A stretch of DNA of 64,000 nt from Aquimarina macrocephali JAMB N27 (GTDB lineage Bacteria > Bacteroidota > Bacteroidia > Flavobacteriales > Flavobacteriaceae). The notes beneath the pieces were generated by a model. That model saw nothing but the letters and a program-made list of their open reading frames with translations, did not search any database and had not been told where the DNA came from. The translations under genes were made by a program, and so were the position numbers. Shown one piece after another: positions 15,696 through 25,645 of this stretch (positions within the stretch are counted from its first letter, which is position 1; each line of letters begins with the position of its first letter). The stretch spans positions 1 to 64,000 of the forward strand of contig NZ_JACA01000012.1 in NCBI RefSeq assembly GCF_000520995.1, written 5' to 3'.

Positions 15696-18203
15696 TTATT
15701 CTGCTCTTAAATTTTTAACTGGATTAGATGATGCTGCTTTAATCGTTTGAAAACTTACTGTTGCCAACGTAATTATAAATGCACTTATCGCTGCCACTAT
15801 AAACACCCAACTATCTATTGGGGTTCTATATGCAAAATCTTTGAGCCACTCATTTACCAAAAAATAAGCTATGGGCGAAGCAAGGATAACAGAAATAAGA
15901 ACCAGTTTTGTAAATTCTGAAGAGAATAAAAAAGCTAACTCTGATACCTTGGCACCTAATACTTTTCTAATACTTAATTCTTTGATACGTTGCTCTGCAG
16001 TAAAAGCAGCCAGGCCAAATAATCCAAGACAAGCTATAAGTAATGCCATAATGGTAAATACACTAAGTATGATACCCATTCTATGTTCTGATACAAAAGT
16101 GTTTTCAAAATCCTGATCCATAAAACTATATTCAAATGGCACCGAAGGATCTATCTGTGCTATATCTTCTTTAATACTTTCGATCAACATTTGAAGGTCA
16201 TCAGGGTTTTTAACCACTACAGGATTAAGTCTCATCGAATAATAGGATAATCCAGCCCCATAATCCCAAACCTTATCGTTTTGATGATGGATAATGACCA
16301 ATGGTGCTATTTCTTCTTGTACACTATTAATATTAAAATCTTTAACTACGCCCATGACTTCAAATTGATCTTCACTTCCAGAGGCTAAAGCCAGTATTTT
16401 TCCAATAGGGGAATCTGCATTATAAGACTCCTTATTTCCCCACCCCAAGGTTTTAACCGCTTTTTCATTTAATATTACTTTGTATTTATCTGTAGGTCGG
16501 GACGAATCAAAATTTCTCCCGGCAACAAATTCTACTCCCAATACATCGAGATAATCTTCTTCTGTTCTTACATTTCTAAGTTGAGCTACCTGGTCATTAG
16601 CTCCCAACGTTTTGTATCGGTCTCCAGACCATATATTTGGCGGAAGCCCAAATGATTTTCCGACTTTTGAGAAAGCTGGATTTGATATCAGTTTTGTTTT
16701 AAGTGCTTCGGTATCAAAACCGATCTGCTCGATATTATGAATTTGTAGAATATTATCTTTCTCGAATCCTAAATGTAAAGAGGAAGTATATGCCAATTGC
16801 TTTTGTACGAATAAAGTACAAATCACCAGAGCAATAGAAATAGTAAACTGAAAGACAACTAATCCATTTCTAATTCCTTTTCCTTTAAATTTTGTGCTTA
16901 CTTTTCCTTTAAGGGTTTCTATGGGTTGAAACATTGAAAGATAAAACGCAGGGTAGCTTCCTGAGATTAAGCCCAATCCTAATATAAATAATAGTACAAT
17001 TGCCAGAAATATTGGGTTCCCTAAATACGGAATCAGTTCGAGTTGCACATCTGCCATAGTGCTAAATACCCCCAAAGAAAGTTGTACGAGTATTAAGGCA
17101 AAAACAGTACCTATCAAAACGAAGAGTGTAGATTCTAAAACAAACTGTTTGATTAGTGCTTTTCGTTTGGATCCTAAAACTTTTCTCACACCTATTTCTT
17201 TTGCTCTCTTTGATGATCTTGCTGTGGAGAGGTTCATGAAATTGATACTGGATAAGATAAGTACCAGAACACCTATGGCTCCGAATATTCTAACAAACAT
17301 TGGGTTTCCTGTTGGTCCAAAGGAATGAGCAGAAGGCGCTTCAGATAGGTATATTTCTCTAAGAGGTTGCAGGTATAATGTCCAGTCGTGTCCCGCAGTA
17401 AATTCTTTAAACGTTTGATTAAAAATACGTTCTGTTGTAGGCGGTGCCCATTTTGGTGGGATAGCCTGAATTTTTTCGGAAAACGCTGCTATATTTGTTC
17501 CTTCTTTCACTAATCCATAAGTCGAAAATGCTGTCCAAATCCATTTCCAACCATTCATTTGCATCATTTCGGAATGGCTTTTTAAAGAAACCAACATATC
17601 AAATTGAATATGTGATTTATAAGGAACATCATCAAGTACTCCTTTTACGGTATAGGTTTTCCAGGAGTTATCATAATCTTTTACTTCTATTGTTTTTCCT
17701 ATTGGGTTTTCTGTGCCAAAATAACGTTCTGCTGTTTTTTTTGTCATCACCATACTCATAGGTTCACTAAGCGCTGTATTAGAATCACCTTGTAAAAATT
17801 TAAAAGAAAATACGTTAAAAAAGTTTTCTTCGGCAGCAAAGTATTGTTCTTCGCTATATAAACTTGCTTCTTCATTATGTTTGGATCGTACGATCTGTGT
17901 ACCCGTCCTTAAAAGTCTGGTTACTTCTTCAAACTCTGGAGCATCTTCTCTTAATGCGATAGCCACATTGGGGCCTGTAGCCGAAGATATCTCATTCCAA
18001 TCACCCCAAATATTAGGCTGGTTAACTCTATAAATACGATCTGCTTTGTCATGAAAAGTATCATAGGTCATTTCACTATGAATATATAATCCAATGATAA
18101 AACATGTTCCTATCCCGATACTAAGCCCAAGTATATTAAGAATAGTAAATTGTTTTTGTCGAATAGCATTTCTCCATGCTATTTTGATATAGTTTTTGAT
18201 CAT
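15696..18203 (-). CDS. MacB/FtsX-type ABC permease, array member 1 (most distal)
   Basis: An 835-residue inner-membrane protein with two MacB_PCD-FtsX halves. An N-terminal amphipathic start (KNYIKIAWRNA) is followed by a membrane segment at about 20-42, a large periplasmic domain, three segments at about 285-415 and one at about 440-462. A second periplasmic domain and three C-terminal segments follow. The cytoplasmic coupling motif appears twice, as RAKEIGVRKVLGS near 331 and IKELSIRKVLGAK near 737. The C-terminus NPVKNLRAE is a variant of the NPxKSLRTE tail of its paralogues. It is the longest array member and the last of nine consecutive genes. It has no ATPase domain and must use a separate subunit. 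It follows the previous permease by 10 bases. Confidence 0.92.
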   Translation of the reverse strand: MIKNYIKIAWRNAIRQKQFTILNILGLSIGIGTCFIIGLYIHSEMTYDTFHDKADRIYRVNQPNIWGDWNEISSATGPNVAIALREDAPEFEEVTRLLRTGTQIVRSKHNEEASLYSEEQYFAAEENFFNVFSFKFLQGDSNTALSEPMSMVMTKKTAERYFGTENPIGKTIEVKDYDNSWKTYTVKGVLDDVPYKSHIQFDMLVSLKSHSEMMQMNGWKWIWTAFSTYGLVKEGTNIAAFSEKIQAIPPKWAPPTTERIFNQTFKEFTAGHDWTLYLQPLREIYLSEAPSAHSFGPTGNPMFVRIFGAIGVLVLILSSINFMNLSTARSSKRAKEIGVRKVLGSKRKALIKQFVLESTLFVLIGTVFALILVQLSLGVFSTMADVQLELIPYLGNPIFLAIVLLFILGLGLISGSYPAFYLSMFQPIETLKGKVSTKFKGKGIRNGLVVFQFTISIALVICTLFVQKQLAYTSSLHLGFEKDNILQIHNIEQIGFDTEALKTKLISNPAFSKVGKSFGLPPNIWSGDRYKTLGANDQVAQLRNVRTEEDYLDVLGVEFVAGRNFDSSRPTDKYKVILNEKAVKTLGWGNKESYNADSPIGKILALASGSEDQFEVMGVVKDFNINSVQEEIAPLVIIHHQNDKVWDYGAGLSYYSMRLNPVVVKNPDDLQMLIESIKEDIAQIDPSVPFEYSFMDQDFENTFVSEHRMGIILSVFTIMALLIACLGLFGLAAFTAEQRIKELSIRKVLGAKVSELAFLFSSEFTKLVLISVILASPIAYFLVNEWLKDFAYRTPIDSWVFIVAAISAFIITLATVSFQTIKAASSNPVKNLRAE

Positions 18204-18213
18204 TACTTTTTAT

Positions 18214-20640
18214 TTATTCAGTTCTTAAACTTTTTATAGGGTTCATTGATGCTGCCCTAAAGCTTTTCCAACCTATGGTCATAAATGCAATTAACAGCGT
18301 TAAGCAGCCTGCCAGAACAAATATCCACCACTGTATTTGAATACGATATGCAAAATCCTGAAGCCATGTATTCATGACATAAAACCCAAGAGGAAATGCT
18401 ATCAAAAATGATATACATACCAGTTTCATAAAATCGGCCGAAAGCATTTTTATGATTTGAGGCACGGTAGAGCCCAACACCTTACGGATTCCGATCTCTT
18501 TAAATCGTTGTTCGGCAGTAAAGGTTACCAGACCAAATAATCCCAAACATGCTACAAAAATGGTAAGTAGAGCAAATACTCTAAGAATGGTTCCCATTTT
18601 TTGTTCTTTTAGATAGGTTTGATTGTATAATTCATCGAGTAAACCATAATTAAAAGGTTCGTTTACTTTAAAATCGTCCCACATATCTTCTGCATTAGCA
18701 ATTAATCCTTCTATATCTGAAGTCTTTGCCCTGACAATTAGCCCCGAACTCGGTTCATTAATCATAATAAGAGGATCTATAGTTTTATGTAATGATTTAA
18801 AATGAAAATCTTTTACTACCCCAATCACCGAATACTGTCTTGTACCTCCCTCATTATCAATAGACATCGTTACGGCCTGACCAATCGCATTGCCAGTAAA
18901 GCCCAAAATCCGTGCAGACGTTTCATTAATAATCAAATCGGTGGTTTCTGATCCTTCTCCTTTGGCAAAATTTCTTCCAGCAATTAACTGCATTCCCATT
19001 GTCGGGATATAGTGTTCATCAATATTATACACAACAGTTCTTCTAATCGCATCAGAATCCTGACCTGGATAAATGCTTGACATATGATTATAAGACGGTC
19101 CCGCAGGGATATGACCAGACATTGTAATATTGGATACTCTGGGGTCTTTAAATAATTGTTCCTTAAATACTGCTTCATTATTTCCTAACATCCAGGAATC
19201 CCTTAATACCAATATTTGATCTTTTTCATAACCTATATCTTTATTTTGAATGAAAGACATCTGTTGATCTACCACTATGGTAGCCAAGATAAGACCCACC
19301 GATATAGTAAACTGAAAAATGACCAGTCCACTTCTTAATCCTTTACTATTACCAGTATTGGTAAATTTGCTTTTTAGAGCAGCTATTGGGGTAAATGAAG
19401 AGAGAAAAAAAGCTGGATAGCTTCCTGCCAGAAAACTAATACCGATTCCTAATAGTAACAAGTACATCAAAACCTTAGGGTCAAGAATATAAGTTACTTC
19501 TAATGTTTTTCCGGATAGGTCATTAAATAATGGTAATGAAATCATAACCAGAATTAATGCCAATACCATAGCAATCATCGTTGCGATAAAAGATTCTATC
19601 AAAAACTGTTTAATTAATTGGCTTTTTGGTGATCCAAGTACTTTTTTCACTCCTACTTCTTTAGCTCTTTTTGATGCTGCAGCGGTAGAAAGGTTCATAA
19701 AGTTTATACACCCTATTATTAATATAAATATCGCTATTGCACCAAAAATATATACTGTTTTGATGTCACCTCCAGGTTTGAGATTGGTAGCATCTGCAAA
19801 ATCAGAATGAAGATGAATATCGGTCAAAGGTTGTAGAAATAGTCCAATATCATTACCTTTTCCATTAAACTCTTCGAAAGTCATCCCCATAGATTTTTTT
19901 ATCTGCGGACCCATGTATTTATGAACAATTTTTGGTAATTTTTCTTCTACATTTCTATAATCCACACGTTTATCAAGAAGAAGATAACTATGGTAACCAG
20001 ATTCTATCCATTTAAGTTCTTTTGCATCTGCAAATCCCTTCATAGATCCAAAAGCGTCAAAATGAAAGTGAGAATTTGCAGGAATCTCGTTAATTACTCC
20101 TGTGACCTTATAGTGTTGATCCCATTCTTTAAACTCTAATATTTTTCCCAGAGGGTTTTCATTTCCAAAATACTTTGATGCTAATTTTTGAGTAATAACA
20201 ATAGTATTAGGTTCTAGTAGTGCTGTAGCAGGATCTCCTTTAATGAGTGGTAATGTAAATACCTGAAAAAAATTAGGATCTACATACGCAAACTTTTGAT
20301 CTCTAAATGTGTTGTTTTTATGGGTAATCTGTGGGGTTCCGTTTGATTTAATACGAGTTGCCTGTAAAACTTCTGGAAATTCCTCTTGTAATGTATATGC
20401 AACAGGACCGGGTGTAACGGCTTCTTTTATTAATTCACCATTCATCTTGCCTTTTAGCACAACTCTAACAATCTGATCTGCTTTTTTATGGTAGCGATCA
20501 TAACTTAATTCGTCTACTACAAAAAGGAATATAATAAGGGCGGTAGCAATTCCTATAGCTAGACCCAAAATATTAATTGTAAACAAGCTTTTGTGTTTCA
20601 AAAGTGTTCTCCACGCTACTTTTATATGGTTTTTTAACAT
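18214..20640 (-). CDS. MacB/FtsX-type ABC permease, array member 2
   Basis: An 808-residue double-FtsX permease built like its neighbours. The N-terminal segment (KNHIKVAWRTLLKHKSLF, then a membrane helix at about 20-43) leads to a periplasmic domain starting SYDRYHKKADQIVRV. The coupling motifs are RAKEVGVKKVLGS near 323 and FKEIGIRKVLGST near 711. The tail is MNPIKSLRTE. The two periplasmic domains together make up about half the protein and are the most variable part among paralogues, where substrate or adaptor specificity would lie. The 35-base upstream gap lacks the conserved spacer seen before members 4 to 9. Confidence 0.92.
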   Translation of the reverse strand: MLKNHIKVAWRTLLKHKSLFTINILGLAIGIATALIIFLFVVDELSYDRYHKKADQIVRVVLKGKMNGELIKEAVTPGPVAYTLQEEFPEVLQATRIKSNGTPQITHKNNTFRDQKFAYVDPNFFQVFTLPLIKGDPATALLEPNTIVITQKLASKYFGNENPLGKILEFKEWDQHYKVTGVINEIPANSHFHFDAFGSMKGFADAKELKWIESGYHSYLLLDKRVDYRNVEEKLPKIVHKYMGPQIKKSMGMTFEEFNGKGNDIGLFLQPLTDIHLHSDFADATNLKPGGDIKTVYIFGAIAIFILIIGCINFMNLSTAAASKRAKEVGVKKVLGSPKSQLIKQFLIESFIATMIAMVLALILVMISLPLFNDLSGKTLEVTYILDPKVLMYLLLLGIGISFLAGSYPAFFLSSFTPIAALKSKFTNTGNSKGLRSGLVIFQFTISVGLILATIVVDQQMSFIQNKDIGYEKDQILVLRDSWMLGNNEAVFKEQLFKDPRVSNITMSGHIPAGPSYNHMSSIYPGQDSDAIRRTVVYNIDEHYIPTMGMQLIAGRNFAKGEGSETTDLIINETSARILGFTGNAIGQAVTMSIDNEGGTRQYSVIGVVKDFHFKSLHKTIDPLIMINEPSSGLIVRAKTSDIEGLIANAEDMWDDFKVNEPFNYGLLDELYNQTYLKEQKMGTILRVFALLTIFVACLGLFGLVTFTAEQRFKEIGIRKVLGSTVPQIIKMLSADFMKLVCISFLIAFPLGFYVMNTWLQDFAYRIQIQWWIFVLAGCLTLLIAFMTIGWKSFRAASMNPIKSLRTE

Positions 20641-20675
20641 ATTAATTTATTTCTTGATTGATTCAGAATCATTTA

Positions 20676-23096
20676 CTATTCATCTCTTAGTACATCAACA
20701 GGATTTCCATTGGCCGCCATAAAACTTTGCCAACTTACTGTAAGTAATGTAATACCAAGTGCCATTATTCCTGCGAGTACAAATATCCACCAGCTAAGAT
20801 TTGTCTTTAACGCAAAGTTTTCTAACCAGGAATTCATCGTATACCAGGCTATGGGAATCGCAATTATAAACGCAATCCCTACCCATTTGATAAAATCAAT
20901 GTTTAGTAGTTTTAGAATCTTGAAAATACTTGCTCCGTTTACTTTTCTAATCCCAATTTCTTTTTTACGCTGTACACAGGTATAAGATGTTAACCCAAAT
21001 AAGCCTAACGCGGCAATAAATATTGCCAGAAGAGTAAATATCCTAAAAGCAGCACTAAATTCTTTATCATCATTATATTGGGCTTCAAACTTTTTGTCCA
21101 AAAATGTATAATCAAAAGTTCTTTGTGGCAGTATTTGCTTCCATTTTTCTTCTATCTGGGTAATCGCTTTGTTGTATCCTGAAGCAGAAGCAATAGTCTC
21201 ATCAAATTTTACTAATAAATTATCACTGCTATTGCCATGTAGAATAATCATAGGATGTATCTCTTTTTTTAATCCGAAATGATGGTAATTTTCAATAACC
21301 CCAGAAATCACCCAGTCTCTTCCAAAAAAGTTTATGGTTTTATTGATAGCTTCATTTGGGTTAAAAACTTCTATTTCGCGCATACAAGCTTCATTAATTA
21401 TAACAGTATTGCTATTTCCTTTGGGATTGTTTATAAAATTGTTTCCGGCAAGAAATTGAATGTCTAATACATCAAGATAATTACTGTCTGCTGCATATTT
21501 GTAAAATACTTTTTTGCTATCCTCTGTTCCGTTGGGGTATTTCAGTCCTATGAATCCTGATAAATTATGATAACCGTCCCCAGGATACGTCTGAGTTCTT
21601 GCTGTACTCTCTACAAAAGGGAATTTTTGCAGCTCTGTTTCAAGGATTTTACATTTATTTCTAGCCAGGGAATCTGATATATTGCTTAAAAATTCACCAT
21701 GAAAAGAAATAGTTTGATTCAATTCTACACCGATCGGTTGTTTTTGCATAAAATCTATTTGTTTGGTAATGACTATCGTACCAATAAGCAAAACAATAGT
21801 GGCTAGAAATTGCATAACGATCAATCCTTTTCTAATATTCAATCCACTAGCAGAAGCACGTATCTTTCCTTTTAATGCTTTTGAAGGTGAATATCCGCTT
21901 AGTAAAATAGCAGGATATAGTCCTGTTAGGATCATCCCAATTACAATAAAACTAATAATAGGCAATAGCTCTATAATAGTAGAATTCTGTATAACCAATT
22001 CTTTACCTGTAACATTGTTATAGATTGAAAGCATACTTAGGGCAAGTATAATTGCTATGGCAATTGCGATACCGTTTAGAACAATCGATTCTGTTAACGA
22101 TTGCAAAATAAGTTGTATACGTTGTGCCCCGGCAACCTTACGAACACCAACTTCCTTGGCACGCTCCAAGGATTTGGTGGTGGATAAATTGATATAATTA
22201 AGCCATGATAATAACAGTACTATAAAAGCTATGGTCGTTAGAAACTTTATCCTGCTGATACTACCATTAGTTTCGGCTTCATAAGGTTTATTAGAATACA
22301 GGTGGATATCTTCTAGAGGTTCTATATTGTACCTTTCATCTTCATCGTCCTCAAAGTCACTAGCAATCACTTTACTTTTCAGAAGATCCTTATCTACATT
22401 TTCATCTATTTTTAGATACGTATAAAAATTACAATGTCCCCAGTTTAATTTTTTTTCTGCATCTGATGCAAACCAGGTCGCATAAGTATCCAAAGAAATC
22501 AGGAAATTGGTTTTCATATGAGTATTTTCGGGAATATCTTTTAAAACTCCAGTTACCGTTAATAATACTTCTTCTCCTACATGAAAGCCTAATAATGTCT
22601 TTTGTATTGGGTTTTGCGCTCCAAATATTTTTTTAGCAAAAGATTCTGTAAGTACAATAGTATTGGGTTCTTTTAGCACATTTTTTTTATCTCCTTTTAA
22701 AAGGGGATAATTAAATACTTCAAAATAGGTTTCATCTGCCATGGCACCTTTGGATTCTTCAATGATTTTTCCATCATATTTAAAAGTCACCTTATCAAAA
22801 CGATAAAGACGTACCTGTTCTATCACTTCAGGGAATTCTTGTTTTAAGGTAGGGCCAATAAGATTGGCGGTTTGCGCATCCGAAGCTTCAAAAACATCAC
22901 CTTCCAGAGCATCCATATATACTCGGTATACATTTTCTGATCCCTCAAAAGTGTCATAGCTACGTTCATAATTCACATAAACCATAATCAAAATAAAAGA
23001 AGCAACTCCAATGGCTAATCCCAAAATATTAATAAAGGAATAGAGTTTATTCTTTAAAAGATATCTAATTGCTATTTTAAAATATAAAGTGTGCAT
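20676..23096 (-). CDS. MacB/FtsX-type ABC permease, array member 3 (divergent)
   Basis: An 806-residue double-FtsX permease. It is the most unusual array member at its ends: it starts MHTLYFKIAIRYLLKNK instead of the M(L/F)KNHLKIAWR pattern and finishes NPVDVLRDE instead of NPxKSLRTE. The coupling motifs are RAKEVGVRKVAGA near 310 and KKEIGIRKVNGAS near 708. Membrane segments lie at about 18-40, 280-300, 335-360, 375-400 and 425-447, and three near the C-terminus. A degenerate copy of a dispersed palindrome lies in the 71-base gap upstream. It probably joined the array independently or diverged early. Confidence 0.92.
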   Translation of the reverse strand: MHTLYFKIAIRYLLKNKLYSFINILGLAIGVASFILIMVYVNYERSYDTFEGSENVYRVYMDALEGDVFEASDAQTANLIGPTLKQEFPEVIEQVRLYRFDKVTFKYDGKIIEESKGAMADETYFEVFNYPLLKGDKKNVLKEPNTIVLTESFAKKIFGAQNPIQKTLLGFHVGEEVLLTVTGVLKDIPENTHMKTNFLISLDTYATWFASDAEKKLNWGHCNFYTYLKIDENVDKDLLKSKVIASDFEDDEDERYNIEPLEDIHLYSNKPYEAETNGSISRIKFLTTIAFIVLLLSWLNYINLSTTKSLERAKEVGVRKVAGAQRIQLILQSLTESIVLNGIAIAIAIILALSMLSIYNNVTGKELVIQNSTIIELLPIISFIVIGMILTGLYPAILLSGYSPSKALKGKIRASASGLNIRKGLIVMQFLATIVLLIGTIVITKQIDFMQKQPIGVELNQTISFHGEFLSNISDSLARNKCKILETELQKFPFVESTARTQTYPGDGYHNLSGFIGLKYPNGTEDSKKVFYKYAADSNYLDVLDIQFLAGNNFINNPKGNSNTVIINEACMREIEVFNPNEAINKTINFFGRDWVISGVIENYHHFGLKKEIHPMIILHGNSSDNLLVKFDETIASASGYNKAITQIEEKWKQILPQRTFDYTFLDKKFEAQYNDDKEFSAAFRIFTLLAIFIAALGLFGLTSYTCVQRKKEIGIRKVNGASIFKILKLLNIDFIKWVGIAFIIAIPIAWYTMNSWLENFALKTNLSWWIFVLAGIMALGITLLTVSWQSFMAANGNPVDVLRDE

Positions 23097-23113
23097 GATA
23101 TATATTTCTATTT

Positions 23114-23160
23114 AGATCTCGCAGGTATGTGCCACATTTGATTCAGCAACTCTGCAAGAT
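23114..23160. repeat. Dispersed palindrome, degenerate copy 2
   Basis: AGATCTCGCAGGT at 23114-23126 and TCTGCAAGAT at 23151-23160 are the decayed arms of the repeat that is intact at 48739-48776. It sits in the gap between array members 4 and 3, the widest gap in the permease block, and could lower read-through there. Confidence 0.45.
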
Positions 23161-23167
23161 TTTATGA

Positions 23168-25597
23168 TTATTCTGTTCGTAAGCTTTTTAACGGTTTAAT
23201 AAATGCTGCCCCGATAGATTGATAGCTTATGGTTAGAATCGCTACTGCTATTGCCAGGGTTCCTGCTACTAAAAATATTCCCCAACCAATGTTAATACGA
23301 TATGCAAAATCCTCTAGCCATCGGCTCATCATATACCAACCAATAGGAATGGCAATAGCTATTGAAATTATAATCAGTTTTAAAAAATCTAATGTCAATA
23401 ATTTATATATACTTTTAAAAGGAGCTCCTAAAACCAGGCGGATACTAATCTCTTTTTTACGTTGCTCTACCATAAAAGCTGAAAGAGCAAATAAACCTAA
23501 GCACGCTACAAGGATTGCAAACAAAGCAAAACTGATGAAGATTTTACCCATACGTTGTACATCTTCATGCATTTTAGAAAAATCCTGATTTAGAAAGCTA
23601 TATCTAAAAGATTGATTAGGAACGCTTTCATCCCAAATCGAGGTAATTGATTTTAATACTTGATTTATATTATCTGTGCCTAAACGTACAGAAATCATCC
23701 CTGGGCTATTACTTATAGTCATTGCCAAAGGTTGAATGTCATCTTTTAAGGTTTCAAAATGAAAATCTTCTACTACCCCAATTACAGTCCAGGATTGTCT
23801 TCCATTAGTTATTTCTTTCCCTAAAGGATTCTCAAAACCAAAATCCCTAGCCATGATCTCATTAATGACTATAGCATCGGTAGAATCTGAAGCTAATTCT
23901 CTAGAAAAATCTCGTCCTTTTTTTATACGTATATCCAAAGTGTTGATGTAATCATGGTCTACTTCCCAAATTTGTGAAGGAACGGCTATTCCATCATTTT
24001 CTTTGCCTTTTTCTTTAAAGGTATTTCCGTTTCGTTTGGTTCCTTCGATAGGTAAATAATCACTAACAGAAACTTGTTTTACTTCGGATAATTTTAATAG
24101 TCGATCTTTAAAGTTTTGTGTCTTATTCCCTAAACTTTTCGTGCCTTGAACAATCAGAACCTGTTCTTTATCATAACCTAGTTTTTTGTTCAAAATATAA
24201 TTCACCTGTTGGTATATGATTAGTGTTCCGATGATAAGGATAATAGATGTAGTAAATTGAAAAATAACCAGGCCACTTCTTAGTTTACCACTTTTACTAC
24301 CTGTACTCAAACTTCCTTTCAATACGCTCACTGGCTTAAAAGCAGAGAGGTAAAAGGCAGGGTATAGTCCGGCTAGAATCCCAATACATAATGCCGAAAG
24401 TAATAGTATGGGTAAAAACCACCATTGCCCCCATGGTACGACCAATGCTTTTGAAGCAATTGTATTAAAATATGGGAGTAATACCCATGCCAGTAACACC
24501 CCCAAAACAAATGAGACGATACTAAACAGGACTGATTCTGTTATAAATTGAGTAATTAAATTACTCCTAAAAGCTCCCACGGTTTTTCGTAACCCCACTT
24601 CTTTAGCGCGATTCGCTGATTTGGCTGTAGATAGGTTGATAAAGTTAACACATGCCAATAGCAGAATAAATACTGCAATGGCACCAAACAACCATACAAA
24701 ACGAATATCACCATGTTTTAATCCATCACTAATATCTATTGATTTTAAATGGATATCGCTTACGGGCTGTAGTTTGAATTTATAGCTTTTTAAAAAATCA
24801 ACTTTATCAAGCCTGTTAGATTCTCTAGCGGTAGGGATCATATAGTCTTCAACAATGGAGAACATTTTTTGTTCTAATTCTTGTATGTTAGTATTATCAT
24901 TTACCAAAATATAGGTATGATAGTTCTGCGCACCCCAGTTATGTTTTTCATAAGGATAAAAACCTCTTCCTACCATTGTCATTAGAAAGTTATACTCAAA
25001 ATGTGTGTTTTCTGGTGAATCTTTCATTACACCAGTTATTTTATAAGGTTTCTCTGTATTATTATCTAAAATCAGTGTTTTGCCAATAGCATCTCCGTTA
25101 GGAAAATATTTATCAGCTTTGGCTTGAGAGATTACTATAGTTCCTGGTTGAGATAAAGCACTTTTAGTACTTCCTTGTGCAAGAGGTATTTCTAAGATTT
25201 CTAATAACTCCTGATCTGCAAAAATAAATCCATTTTCAAAAATATTTTCTGACTCCCCTTCTATTCGAAGCTCTTTGTTTCCTGTACCAAAAAGCTCACT
25301 GGTAAGAAATCTCCCTGACTTTTGTATTTCAGGAAAATCTTCTTTTAAGGCTTTGGCAAAAGGTGCCGGGTAATGAGTCCATTTAATAAGTTCGCCCTTA
25401 TGTATTACTTCTGTATATACCCTATAAATTTGTTTTTCATGAACATAATGCTTGTCATAGCTTAATTCATCTTTGATAAAAAGTGCAATTAATACACATG
25501 CCATAATCCCAACAGCAAAACCTCCTATTTTGATGAAAGTAAACATCTTATCTTTTAAGATACTTCTCTGGGCAATTTTTAAATGGTTCTTAAACAT
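23168..25597 (-). CDS. MacB/FtsX-type ABC permease, array member 4
   Basis: A double-FtsX permease of 809 residues from the start chosen here. The longest frame begins three codons earlier at 25606 (MTIMFKNH). In the paralogues the same position reads ACGACA ahead of the conserved ATG, so the upstream ATG (ATGACA) looks like a chance change in the leader, and MFKNHLKIAQRS is the equivalent of the other starts. Coupling motifs are RAKEVGLRKTVGA near 329 and KKEISIRLVLGAP near 712. The latter has Leu in place of the Lys that nearly all siblings carry (RKVLG). The tail is KPLKSLRTE. The protein is predicted to sit in the inner membrane with two large periplasmic domains. Confidence 0.9.
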   Translation of the reverse strand: MFKNHLKIAQRSILKDKMFTFIKIGGFAVGIMACVLIALFIKDELSYDKHYVHEKQIYRVYTEVIHKGELIKWTHYPAPFAKALKEDFPEIQKSGRFLTSELFGTGNKELRIEGESENIFENGFIFADQELLEILEIPLAQGSTKSALSQPGTIVISQAKADKYFPNGDAIGKTLILDNNTEKPYKITGVMKDSPENTHFEYNFLMTMVGRGFYPYEKHNWGAQNYHTYILVNDNTNIQELEQKMFSIVEDYMIPTARESNRLDKVDFLKSYKFKLQPVSDIHLKSIDISDGLKHGDIRFVWLFGAIAVFILLLACVNFINLSTAKSANRAKEVGLRKTVGAFRSNLITQFITESVLFSIVSFVLGVLLAWVLLPYFNTIASKALVVPWGQWWFLPILLLSALCIGILAGLYPAFYLSAFKPVSVLKGSLSTGSKSGKLRSGLVIFQFTTSIILIIGTLIIYQQVNYILNKKLGYDKEQVLIVQGTKSLGNKTQNFKDRLLKLSEVKQVSVSDYLPIEGTKRNGNTFKEKGKENDGIAVPSQIWEVDHDYINTLDIRIKKGRDFSRELASDSTDAIVINEIMARDFGFENPLGKEITNGRQSWTVIGVVEDFHFETLKDDIQPLAMTISNSPGMISVRLGTDNINQVLKSITSIWDESVPNQSFRYSFLNQDFSKMHEDVQRMGKIFISFALFAILVACLGLFALSAFMVEQRKKEISIRLVLGAPFKSIYKLLTLDFLKLIIISIAIAIPIGWYMMSRWLEDFAYRINIGWGIFLVAGTLAIAVAILTISYQSIGAAFIKPLKSLRTE

Positions 25598-25645
25598 AAT
25601 TGTCATTTTTTGATGATGAAAACAAATAAAGTCCGAGTTAATGCT

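Noticed and set aside
18214..20640. Individual permeases as complete MacB proteins
   Set aside because: None of the nine has an ATPase domain. Their length comes from two FtsX halves, not from a fused nucleotide-binding domain.
23229..23588. A 119-codon plus-strand frame inside permease 4, with similar ones at the same place in other permeases
   Set aside because: These are antisense shadows of the conserved C-terminal coupling motif and helices. They recur because the genes are paralogous.
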